A stretch of 64,000 bases of DNA from positions 62,001 to 126,000 of the forward strand of contig JAEWAK010000017.1 in NCBI GenBank assembly GCA_023391695.1, written 5' to 3'. Positions within the stretch are counted from its first letter, which is position 1; each line of letters begins with the position of its first letter. The notes under the pieces are model-generated. The model searched no databases. It saw nothing but the letters and a program-made list of their open reading frames with translations, and was not told the DNA's origin. Positions 8,445 to 16,800 of the stretch are shown in pieces. Both the position numbers and the translations under genes were made by a program. Origin of the DNA: Bacillota bacterium. GTDB taxonomy: Bacteria > Bacillota > Clostridia > Lachnospirales > Lachnospiraceae.

Positions 8445-9743
8445 ATGGCTGAAGTACAAAAAGAAAGTTTTTTACAGACAAAAATTTTACCTGCGGCAAA
8501 TGCAATGCAGAATAATACCTATGTCAGTTCCGTTACACAGGGCATGATGGGGACCATGCCGGTCTTAATGGGCGGAGCAATATTACAGTTAATCTATAGT
8601 CTTCCGATTACACCCTGGCAGAACCTGTTAAAAAGTATCGGGTTATATGATCTGCTTTCCACTGCCGTAAATATCTGCAATTTGTTTGCAATCTATATGG
8701 TATTTTCCATTGGACGTATTCTTGGAGAAAAGAAAAATGTGGACGGATTCCAGGCCGGCCTTATCAGTCTGTTATCTTTTATGATAATTACGCCGTTTAC
8801 TGCGGATGATGCCGGAAATACATTAATTAATACTACATTTCTTGGATCTCAGGGAGTTATTACGGCAATGATAATTGCTCTTGTTGCACCAAGTATCTTT
8901 GCCTTTATTATTAAAAAAAATATCATGATAAAAATGCCGGAAGCCGTACCGGAATTTGTATCAAAAAGTTTTGAAACCATACCGCCGGGATTAATTACGA
9001 TGATTCCTTTCATTGCTTTACGGGGTATTTTTGGAATGACCGCTTATGAAAGCTTTACCCAGTTTATCTATTCTATTATCCAGACTCCGTTAACCGGCGT
9101 AGGTAACAGCCTGGGAGGGCATCTGATACTTCTTGCGGCAGCATGCCTGTTATGGTGGTGCGGTATTCATGGGACGTTGGTTATTATTCCTATGTTAATG
9201 GCATTGACACAGGCACCTTTATTGGCCAATATTGACGCTGTAAATGCAGGAAATCCTGCGCCATATCTGCTTAGTTTCATGACGATGTTTATTGTTTTAC
9301 AATTCATCGGGGGGCCGGGCTGTATGTTGGGTTTATATGTAAACATGGCATTCTTATCAAAGAGTGAACGTTATAAGGCACAGGGAAAGGTTTCACTGGT
9401 TCCGGGATTTTTCAATATTATTGAACCTACGGTATATGGCATGCCGGTTGTGTTAAATCCCATTTTATTAATTCCTTTTGTCGGGCTTCCGCTTGTGGTT
9501 TATCTGGCATTATATCTATGCCTTAAGATAGGAGTATTTACAACACCGGTTGTGAATCTGGGGGTCATGGTTATGCCCGGTCCTATCGTAGGATTCTTAC
9601 TTGGCGGCGGCATAGGCCTTGGAATTTTCTGTATCCTGGCCTGTGTGCTGAGTGTCGTGGTTTATATGCCTTTCTTTAAAGTATTAGACAGGCAGGCTTT
9701 AAAAGAAGAAAAAGAAAAAACCGGAGTGCCGGAACAGGCATAA
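8445..9743 (+). CDS. PTS lactose/cellobiose-class IIC permease
   Basis: A 432-residue integral membrane protein of the CelB/LacE family, which binds and translocates the sugar while IIB phosphorylates it. About ten hydrophobic segments are visible. Family signatures include LMGGAILQLIYSLPITPW near residue 45, WWCGIHGTLVIIPM and NIIEPTVYGMPVVLNPILLIPF, the latter carrying the conserved glutamate. The start at 8445 has GTGGGG at 8429-8434; an upstream TTG would overlap IIB. The substrate cannot be read from IIC but is suggested by the GH1, AlsE and RpiB genes that follow. Confidence 0.93.
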   Translation: MAEVQKESFLQTKILPAANAMQNNTYVSSVTQGMMGTMPVLMGGAILQLIYSLPITPWQNLLKSIGLYDLLSTAVNICNLFAIYMVFSIGRILGEKKNVDGFQAGLISLLSFMIITPFTADDAGNTLINTTFLGSQGVITAMIIALVAPSIFAFIIKKNIMIKMPEAVPEFVSKSFETIPPGLITMIPFIALRGIFGMTAYESFTQFIYSIIQTPLTGVGNSLGGHLILLAAACLLWWCGIHGTLVIIPMLMALTQAPLLANIDAVNAGNPAPYLLSFMTMFIVLQFIGGPGCMLGLYVNMAFLSKSERYKAQGKVSLVPGFFNIIEPTVYGMPVVLNPILLIPFVGLPLVVYLALYLCLKIGVFTTPVVNLGVMVMPGPIVGFLLGGGIGLGIFCILACVLSVVVYMPFFKVLDRQALKEEKEKTGVPEQA

Positions 9744-9900
9744 GGGAATAAATACTGTCCTAATATACGAATAAAGCAAACCTATGAATATTATGGAAGA
9801 AAGTTGAAGCAGGACATACTAAATAATGATAACTCCATGATAGGAACTATATATGACACATGGATAAGATTTCTAAGATTAAGAAAGGGAAGGAATAATT

Positions 9901-11259
9901 ATGAGTAGATTTCCGAAAGAATTTTTATGGGGTTCCTCGACCAATGCCCAGCAGTTTGAAGGCGGCTGGAATGAAGGAGGAAAAGGCCTGTCTATAGCAG
10001 ATGTAAGGTCCGGTGAATTTGCAGCCGGACTTAAAGCACCGGATGCCGCGTTTGATGATTTTAAAACGGCGGCTGATCATTACCATCATGTAGAGGAAGA
10101 CATTGACCTATACGGGGAAATGGGATTTGGCATCTATCGTTTTTCCATGGCCTGGAGCCGGATATTCCCACAGGGAGACGATGAAAAACCAAATCAGGCG
10201 GGGCTTGATTTTTATGACCGCATGCTTACCGCCCTGGAACGTAATCATATTCAGGTTGTCTGCACCTTATATGCTTATGACATGCCACAGGCATTGCTTG
10301 AGAAGTGCGGCGGGTTCATGAGCCGGGAAGGAGTTGCGGCCTATTGCCGCTATGTGGATACGGTGTCCCGATATTTTAAAGGCAGGATACATTATTATGT
10401 ACCTTTTAACGAACAAAACACCTTGCTCTGGATACCGAAATATTGCACCGGCTCAGAACCAAAAACACAGGCGGAAAAATTTACTTTTGACCACAACCTG
10501 AACCTGTGTTATGCCAAAGCGACTCGAATTATTCATACGAATGATTCTAAGGCCCGGGTAGGTGGTAACATATGCAATACCTGCAATTATCCTGCAACCT
10601 GCAATCCAAAAGATATAGAAGCCACGGATATGGCGAATTATTCAAATTATGCATATGGTGATATCTTCTGCCGCGGTGTATATCCAAAATATTATTTAAA
10701 CCGCTTTGAAGGTGTTGATTTTGATTCCGTGATACAGCCGGGGGATATGGAAACCATAGCGGCTGCGGAACCGGACTTTTTAAGCCTGACTTATTACATG
10801 AGCAATCTGTGCGGAGCACAGGCTTCCGGAGATACTCTTTTAAATACAAAATTATCCAATCCTTATTTAAAGACTACGGAATGGGGCTGGAATATTGATC
10901 CTTACGGATTTTACCATTATATCATGGATTTCTATCACAGGTTCGGGCTGCCGGTTCTAATCCTGGAAAACGGACTCGGCCACACGGATAAGTTAGAGGC
11001 AGACGGAGCCGTTCATGATGATTACCGGATCGCATATTTAAGGGATCATATTCGGTGGATGGCGAAAGCAGTGGAAGACGGAGTCGATATGATTGGTTAC
11101 TGTACATGGAGTGCCACGGATTTATATTCTACCCATGAAGGTTTCGAAAAGCGGTACGGTTTTGTATATGTCGATAAGAATACAATGAAGCGTTTCAGAA
11201 AAGACAGCTTTTTCTGGTATAAAAAATTGATTGAAACCAACGGAGAATGCCTCGGATAA
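9901..11259 (+). CDS. GH1 6-phospho-beta-glycosidase with altered sugar pocket
   Basis: 452 residues, full length for family GH1. The acid/base is Glu171 in PFNEQNT and the nucleophile is Glu356 in LILENGLG. A C-terminal Ser...Lys-Arg-Tyr-Gly-Phe segment (STHEGFEKRYGFVYVD) matches the phosphate-binding part of 6-phospho-glycosidases, so the substrate is probably a PTS-imported phosphorylated glycoside. The conserved QxEG near residue 18 is kept. However, the usual TLYHxDxPQ motif reads TLYAYDMPQ, so the histidine that contacts O3 of glucose is Ala125. Together with the AlsE- and RpiB-like genes downstream this suggests a sugar with a different C3 configuration, such as allose. Confidence 0.9.
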   Translation: MSRFPKEFLWGSSTNAQQFEGGWNEGGKGLSIADVRSGEFAAGLKAPDAAFDDFKTAADHYHHVEEDIDLYGEMGFGIYRFSMAWSRIFPQGDDEKPNQAGLDFYDRMLTALERNHIQVVCTLYAYDMPQALLEKCGGFMSREGVAAYCRYVDTVSRYFKGRIHYYVPFNEQNTLLWIPKYCTGSEPKTQAEKFTFDHNLNLCYAKATRIIHTNDSKARVGGNICNTCNYPATCNPKDIEATDMANYSNYAYGDIFCRGVYPKYYLNRFEGVDFDSVIQPGDMETIAAAEPDFLSLTYYMSNLCGAQASGDTLLNTKLSNPYLKTTEWGWNIDPYGFYHYIMDFYHRFGLPVLILENGLGHTDKLEADGAVHDDYRIAYLRDHIRWMAKAVEDGVDMIGYCTWSATDLYSTHEGFEKRYGFVYVDKNTMKRFRKDSFFWYKKLIETNGECLG

Positions 11260-11314
11260 CGGTTAAGAAGAAGCTGTCCGGTATTGGGAAAACGTATGGA
11301 AGGAGGCAGATAAA

Positions 11315-11965
11315 ATGGGAAAATTACTGTGCCCAAGTATGATGTGCGCTGATTTCGGAAACCTTTACAGGGAAATTGAACTTCTTGAAGAAGCAGGTGC
11401 GGATATTTTTCACATTGACCTGATGGACGGACAGTTTGTCCCAAATTACGGTATGGGACTGCAGGATATCGAATATATCTGTAAGAATGCAAAAATTCCC
11501 TGCGACCTGCACATGATGAGTGAAAATCCCGGGGTATATGTAGAGAAATTTGCTTCCCTTGGAATACGGATTATCTATATACATCCTGAAACCGACAGGC
11601 ATGCACCAAGAACACTGCAAAAGATCAGGGATTTGGGTGTGAGTTCCGGAATAGCTGTTAATCCGGGAACCGCCTATGCGACCATAGACCCCCTGTTCAG
11701 CCTGGTTGATTATATCCTGGTTATGACGGTAAATCCGGGATTTGCAGGACAGAATTATCTGTCCTTCGTGGATGAAAAGATTGAGAGGCTATTGGCCGTT
11801 AAGAAACAGTATGGTTTTAAAGTTATGATTGACGGAGCCTGTGGAAATGATGTCATAAAGCGTCTGAGCGATAAGGGAGCCGATGGTTTTATACTGGGTA
11901 CAAGTGCATTGTTTGGAAAAGAAAGTTCCTATGCGGAAATTATGCCCAGGCTAAGGGCTTTGTAA
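11315..11965 (+). CDS. D-allulose-6-phosphate 3-epimerase-like protein (AlsE/Rpe family)
   Basis: A 216-residue TIM-barrel epimerase. Family motifs are CPSMMCADF, HIDLMDGQFVPN, DLHMMSE and VMTVNPGFAGQ. Three places fit E. coli AlsE, as I recall it, better than ribulose-phosphate epimerase: IHPETD, MTVNPGFAGQ (Ala, not the second Gly) and ILGTSALF in the phosphate site. AlsE converts allulose-6-phosphate to fructose-6-phosphate. AAGGAGG lies just upstream of the start. It sits between the GH1 enzyme and the RpiB-like isomerase. A plain ribulose-5-phosphate epimerase role remains the alternative. Confidence 0.8.
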   Translation: MGKLLCPSMMCADFGNLYREIELLEEAGADIFHIDLMDGQFVPNYGMGLQDIEYICKNAKIPCDLHMMSENPGVYVEKFASLGIRIIYIHPETDRHAPRTLQKIRDLGVSSGIAVNPGTAYATIDPLFSLVDYILVMTVNPGFAGQNYLSFVDEKIERLLAVKKQYGFKVMIDGACGNDVIKRLSDKGADGFILGTSALFGKESSYAEIMPRLRAL

Positions 11966-11989
11966 AGCGGCCACAAAATGGAGGTAATT

Positions 11990-12448
11990 ATGAAGATAGG
12001 AATTGGCAATGACCATGTTGCGGTAGACATGAAGAATCAGATAACGGAATATCTTAAGGGCAAAGGTCATGAAGTCATAAATTTTGGGGTAGACAGTTAT
12101 GAAAGGTTTGATTACCCCATAGCCGGAGAAGCGGTTGCAAATGCTGTGGCATTGGGAGAAGTTGGCTGCGGTATCCTGATCTGCGGGACCGGAGTGGGAA
12201 TTTCCTTAGCTGCTAACAAGGTAAACGGGATACGTGCCTGTGTCTGCTCCGAACCCTATTCAGCACGATTATCGAAGGAGCATAATAATACCAATATCTT
12301 AGCATTTGGTTCCAGGGTCGTGGGAATTGAACTTGCCAAGATGATTGTAGATGAATGGCTGGGGGCAGAATTTCAAGGCGGAAGGCATCAAAAGAGAATC
12401 GACATGTTAAATGTGATTGAAGAAAAGCAGAAAGAATCGAAATTTTAG
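11990..12448 (+). CDS. rpiB: RpiB/LacAB-family sugar-phosphate isomerase (allose-6-phosphate type suggested)
   Basis: 152 residues, normal for RpiB. Catalytic and binding segments are present: GNDHVAVDMK, ILICGTGVGISLAANK (catalytic Cys in ICGTG), SEPYSARLSKEHNNTN, AFGSRVVG and GGRHQKRI. The middle is very close to E. coli RpiB, which also isomerises allose-6-phosphate to allulose-6-phosphate. Start 11990 is chosen because GGAGG at 11980-11984 fits it; an ATG 12 bases earlier overlaps that site. With AlsE it would deliver fructose-6-phosphate. It is the last gene before a terminator. Confidence 0.88.
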   Translation: MKIGIGNDHVAVDMKNQITEYLKGKGHEVINFGVDSYERFDYPIAGEAVANAVALGEVGCGILICGTGVGISLAANKVNGIRACVCSEPYSARLSKEHNNTNILAFGSRVVGIELAKMIVDEWLGAEFQGGRHQKRIDMLNVIEEKQKESKF

Positions 12449-12457
12449 CGGTACTAA

Positions 12458-12498
12458 AAGGCTTCAAACCTTTAGAAATAAGGGTTTGGAGTTTTTTA
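12458..12498 (+). terminator. Terminator ending the PTS/GH1/epimerase operon
   Basis: TCAAACCTT and AAGGGTTTGGA arms flank a seven-base loop, followed by GTTTTTTATT. It separates the sugar operon from the LacI gene. Confidence 0.8.
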
Positions 12499-12526
12499 TT
12501 CTATTGATAGATTTAATTAATATAAA

Positions 12527-12555
12527 TTGACAAATAAGGGAAAATATTATATTCT
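12527..12555 (+). promoter_or_regulatory. Sigma-A promoter of the lacI-type gene
   Basis: TTGACA (12527-12532), 17-base spacer, TATTCT (12550-12555). The predicted start of transcription falls at or just before the palindromic operator, so bound repressor would block it. Confidence 0.8.
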
Positions 12556-12561
12556 GTATAT

Positions 12562-12575
12562 GGAAACCGGTTTCC
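12562..12575. promoter_or_regulatory. LacI-family operator (autoregulatory)
   Basis: GGAAACCGGTTTCC is a perfect 14-base palindrome with the central CG typical of LacI-family operators, lying between the promoter and the start codon of the regulator. A near-identical site precedes the MalQ-GlgP gene. Confidence 0.8.
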
Positions 12576-12588
12576 GGGAGGTGAATGA

Positions 12589-13584
12589 ATGGTATCCATA
12601 AATGATGTGGCGAAAAAAGCCGGTGTGGCAAAGTCAACGGTATCCAAAGTTTTGAATAATTACCAGTTAGTCAGTGAGGAAACCAGAGAAAAGGTCGAGC
12701 GGGCAGTAAAGGAACTGGGATATGTACCGAATTCCGTTGCCGTTTCACTGTCCAAAAAAGAGTTTAACCGGGTCGGGCTTATTGTTGATATCCGGCATAA
12801 CAGCCAGTTTATTGATGAAATTGACATGCAGTATTTAACCGGTGCCTTTGAAAAATCAAAAGAATATCAAATTGACGTGGTAACATTTTTCAGTTCCCAA
12901 TTTGAGGATATGACGGCTAAGCAGGTAAGTTCCTATTTAAAATCCCAGAGGATCAACTGCCTGGTTATCTATAATTTATCCATTGAGAACCGGAACCTGT
13001 TTAAACTAATTGAAAAACAGGAATTTTACTGCGTTCTGGTTGATTCCCCCATAGTGAATGAGAGAACTTCTTCCGTATCCATTGACCATTTTACGGCCCA
13101 GTATGAGGTGGCGAGAAAGACAATCCTGGAAAATGAAATCCGTAACAAAATTTTATACATTGCAGGGGGCAGGGGAAGCTATATCACCAATCAAAGGCTG
13201 GAGGCCATAAAGAAGCTCCAGAGAGAGCTGGCCTTTGAATTAATCGTAAAATACGGGGATTTTAATGAATATAAAGCAAGGGAAATTATTCTAAAATGGG
13301 CGAAGGATAGTGACATCGTCGTATGTGCTTCGGATCTGATGGCCATCGGTTCCGTATTTGCCCTTACGGAGATGGATATTTTCAGGCCGGTATGTGGTTT
13401 TGACGGCATTTCCCTTATGGGATATGCGAAAATTGCCATGAATACGGTAAGGCAGAATTTCTTCGGAAAATCCAAGCAGGCTTTTGATGAATTAAAAAAG
13501 CTTCTGGAGGGAGGAAAAGGAAGGCATATAGAGATGCCGTATGAGGTTTGTAAAATAGATTATATGGATGTCATCCGAAAATAA
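12589..13584 (+). CDS. LacI-family transcriptional regulator of maltodextrin metabolism
   Basis: 331 residues. The N-terminal LacI helix-turn-helix (INDVAKKAGVAKSTVSKVLN, residues ~3-23) and hinge (VAVSLSKKEF) are followed by a periplasmic-binding-protein-like effector domain with VDSPIVNERTSSVSIDHF, ASDLMAIGS and GFDGISLM. It is preceded by its own operator, and the next gene has a matching operator, so the pair is a repressor with a MalQ-GlgP target. MalR is the closest functional guess; the effector, perhaps maltose or a maltodextrin, is inferred from the neighbour. Confidence 0.9.
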   Translation: MVSINDVAKKAGVAKSTVSKVLNNYQLVSEETREKVERAVKELGYVPNSVAVSLSKKEFNRVGLIVDIRHNSQFIDEIDMQYLTGAFEKSKEYQIDVVTFFSSQFEDMTAKQVSSYLKSQRINCLVIYNLSIENRNLFKLIEKQEFYCVLVDSPIVNERTSSVSIDHFTAQYEVARKTILENEIRNKILYIAGGRGSYITNQRLEAIKKLQRELAFELIVKYGDFNEYKAREIILKWAKDSDIVVCASDLMAIGSVFALTEMDIFRPVCGFDGISLMGYAKIAMNTVRQNFFGKSKQAFDELKKLLEGGKGRHIEMPYEVCKIDYMDVIRK

Positions 13585-13690
13585 AAAGGACGCGAGGGAC
13601 CGGAAGACGCCAAATTGCAGTTTAAGATGATGAGGGTAAAAAAGATTTTTAATCGAAGGAAAACTAAATATTGAAGTGGGACATAAAAAT

Positions 13691-13751
13691 AAGAGGAATA
13701 CTGTCACAAAAGTGACAGCTGGCCGGCGAGGGAGTTTGCCAAGGCAAACTC
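13691..13751. repeat. Interspersed ~61 bp repeat, copy A, with terminal hairpin
   Basis: Begins AAGAGGA and ends, after exactly 41 bases, in the hairpin GAGTTTGCCAAGGCAAACTC. A second diverged copy with the same 41-base spacing is at 23341-23401. CTTTGTTTG follows the hairpin here, so it could also act as a weak terminator for the LacI gene. Confidence 0.6.
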
Positions 13752-13767
13752 TTTGTTTGAACTTCAA

Positions 13768-13783
13768 CGGAAACCGTTTTCCG
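13768..13783. promoter_or_regulatory. LacI-family operator before malQ-glgP
   Basis: CGGAAACCGTTTTCCG is palindromic except for one position pair, and shares the core of the perfect site before the lacI-type gene. It lies about 107 bases before the MalQ-GlgP start. Shared sites support repression by the neighbouring regulator. Confidence 0.75.
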
Positions 13784-13889
13784 AAGTCTTGCAATATTCA
13801 AACGGAAGTTTTATGCCAACTTAACTGGCAATCACTTTATAAATTTATAGTCGTGCCAAGCATTAAGCTTGCGCGGAATGGAGGTTAAT

Positions 13890-16800
13890 ATGAGAGAAGC
13901 AGGAGTACTGATGCCGGTAGCTTCCCTTCCTTCGGATTACGGGGTGGGGGATTTCGGAGATTACAGTTACCAATTTATTGATTTTTTAAAGGAAAGCAAC
14001 GCAGAGATCTGGCAAATACTGCCTTTAAATCCGCTGGGGTATGGAGAATCACCCTACCAGCCTTATTCTTCCTTTGCCGGGGATGAATTGTACATCGATT
14101 TAGCCGGATTATACAGGGAGGGGCTGCTTAAGGAACTGCCGCCCGCTTTCCGGAAAAACAGTACCAGAATCAGTTATCAGGAAGTAAGGGATTATAAAGA
14201 GAAATATTTAAAGACGGCGTTTTCCGCTTACATACCGGATGAAGAATACGAGGAATTTGTACGGCAGGAATGGGTTTATCTCTATGCGGTTTTCCTGACC
14301 CTAAAGAAGAAAAACGGTTTAAAGTGCTGGAATGAATGGAGGGAGGAACATAAAAACTGGATAAGGGACAGAAGCTTTGATGAGACGGTTTACCGGGAGG
14401 ATATCAATTATGAGATGTTTGTCCAGTATCAATTTTACCGTCAATGGATGGCTTTAAAGGATTACGCCAACCAATTGGGAATCCGCATTATGGGAGACGT
14501 GCCCTTTTATGTGGGAATCGATTCCCTGGACGTATGGTCGGACCAGGAAGACTTCCTTCTGGATGAAGATGGGCATCCGGTCTTTATTGCAGGAGTACCG
14601 CCGGATTATTTTTGCAGCACGGGACAGAGATGGGGAAATCCCATCTATAATTGGCAACATATGAAGCAGAACGGTTTTAGCTTCTGGCTGGACCGGTTTG
14701 GGTATATGGCAAGGCTGTTCGACATTATCCGCATCGATCACTTCCGGGCTTTTGATACCTATTGGAAGATACCTGCGTCCTGTGAGACTGCCGTGGAGGG
14801 AGAATGGGTGGAAGCACCGGGCTATGAATTATTTGACCTGCTGTTTAAGACCTTTCCCGGTATCCGTATTGTTGCGGAAGATTTGGGGGATATGAGGGAA
14901 GAAGTTTATGAACTGCGGGATTATTACCGGTTAAAGGGAATGAAGATCATACAGTTTGCTTTTGATCCATTGGAAGGTAATAATAATTTTACCGACCGGG
15001 AAAATATGATCGTCTATACCGGAACCCATGACAATGAAACCATACTGGGATGGTTTGAAAACCAATCCGGACAGGTGCAGGAGGAGACAGATCTGGAACT
15101 GTATTCCCTAGGGTATGAAACCGGCTCCATTTCCCGCCGGTTTATCCGCTATGCCCTGGATAATATTGCGGACACGGCCATTATACCTGTACAGGATATC
15201 CTTGAACTGGGGAATGAAGGACGCTTAAATACTCCGGGGACCTTAGGCTCTCCCAACTGGGAATGGAAATTGGCCAGTCTGGATAAGTTGAAAGCCTGCG
15301 CCGGATTTTTCGCTGACGCCATAGCAGAAAGCGGACGGTCCGGAAACATAAGAAAAGCACCGGATAAATATAAGGATCCTGCCAGGCTTCTTAAGAAACT
15401 TCTGGCCCTGCAATTTGGAAAGACCATAGCACAGTGCACCAGGGAGCAGCTCCTGGCCGGTCTTTTCGGCATGGTGAAACGGCTTGCCGGTCACAGGGAG
15501 GAATACAGGGATAAACGTAAGCTGTATTACATATCCGCAGAGTTCCTGATTGGCAAACTCCTGTCAAATAACCTGATTAATCTGGGTATTTATGAGGATA
15601 TAAGGGAACTGCTTGCTTCCCAGGGCCAGGATCTGACGGAGGTGGAAGAGACAGAGACAGAACCTTCCCTTGGAAACGGAGGACTTGGCCGCCTGGCCGC
15701 CTGCTTTTTAGACTCCATAGCAACCCTGGGCCTGGCCGGAGACGGTATCGGGCTGAACTATCATTTCGGGCTGTTTAAACAAAAATTTGAAGATAACCTG
15801 CAAAAAGAAGAAAAAAATCCCTGGATGGAGAAAGCTTGCTGGCTCACCAAAAAGAAAAATTCCTATGTGGTCGAGTTTGGCGGGTTTCAGTTAAAATCCG
15901 TACTTTATGACATAGATGTGACAGGGTATCAAAACCGGACCAATAAGCTTCACTTATTTGATACGGAACTGGTGGAGGAAGGCCTGGTGAAAGAGGGGAT
16001 TGATTTTGATAAAGAGGATATAAAAAGGAACCTTACCCTGTTTTTATACCCGGATGACAGTGATGAAGCCGGAAGACGGCTGCGCATTTACCAGCAGTAT
16101 TTTATGGTAAGCTGCGGAGCCCAGTTAATCCTGGAGGAAGCTCTGAGAAGGGGAAGCAATCTTCATGATCTCCATGAATATGCGGTAATACAGATTAATG
16201 ATACCCATCCCAGCATGGTGATACCCGAACTGATACGGCTGCTTATGAAACAGGGTATCGGACTGGATGAAGCGGTACAGATCGTATCGAAAACCTGTGC
16301 CTATACCAATCATACTATTCTGGCGGAAGCGCTGGAAAAATGGCCCCTGGATTATTTGAAGAAAGTGGTGCCCCAGCTGGTACCCATAATTGAAATTCTG
16401 GATGACAGGGTAAGACGGAAGTATGAACAGGAAAATACAGCGATTATCGACGGGGAGGACAGGGTCCACATGGCTTCTCTGGACATTCATTACGGTTTCA
16501 GCGTTAATGGTGTGGCCGCCCTGCATACGGATATTCTAAAGACTGCCGAATTGAATCACTTCTATCAGATATATCCGGAGAAGTTCAATAATAAAACCAA
16601 CGGTATTACATTCCGCCGCTGGCTGCTGCACTGCAACCGGGAGCTGGCTGCATATGTCGAAAGCCTTATAGGGGACGGGTTCCACAAGGATGCCATGGAG
16701 CTTACTAAACTGCTGGCTTATAAGAATGACAAAAATGTCCTGTTAAAACTTCTGGACATTAAATATCAGAATAAGTTAAAGTTAAAAGACTGGCTGATAA

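Larger units (their letters stand above)
13585..13889. other. Intergenic region with repeat copy and operator before malQ-glgP
   Basis: About 305 bases without a gene. It holds a small hairpin CTGTCAC/GTGACAG (13701-13718), one copy of an interspersed repeat (13691-13751) and a LacI-type operator (13768-13783). A further hairpin, GCCA/TGGC near 13813-13829, lies in the leader. GGAGG at 13880-13884 is the ribosome site for malQ-glgP. Confidence 0.6.

Noticed and set aside
10547..10849. Minus-strand 100-codon frame inside the GH1 gene
   Set aside because: Shadow of a clearly coding plus-strand gene.
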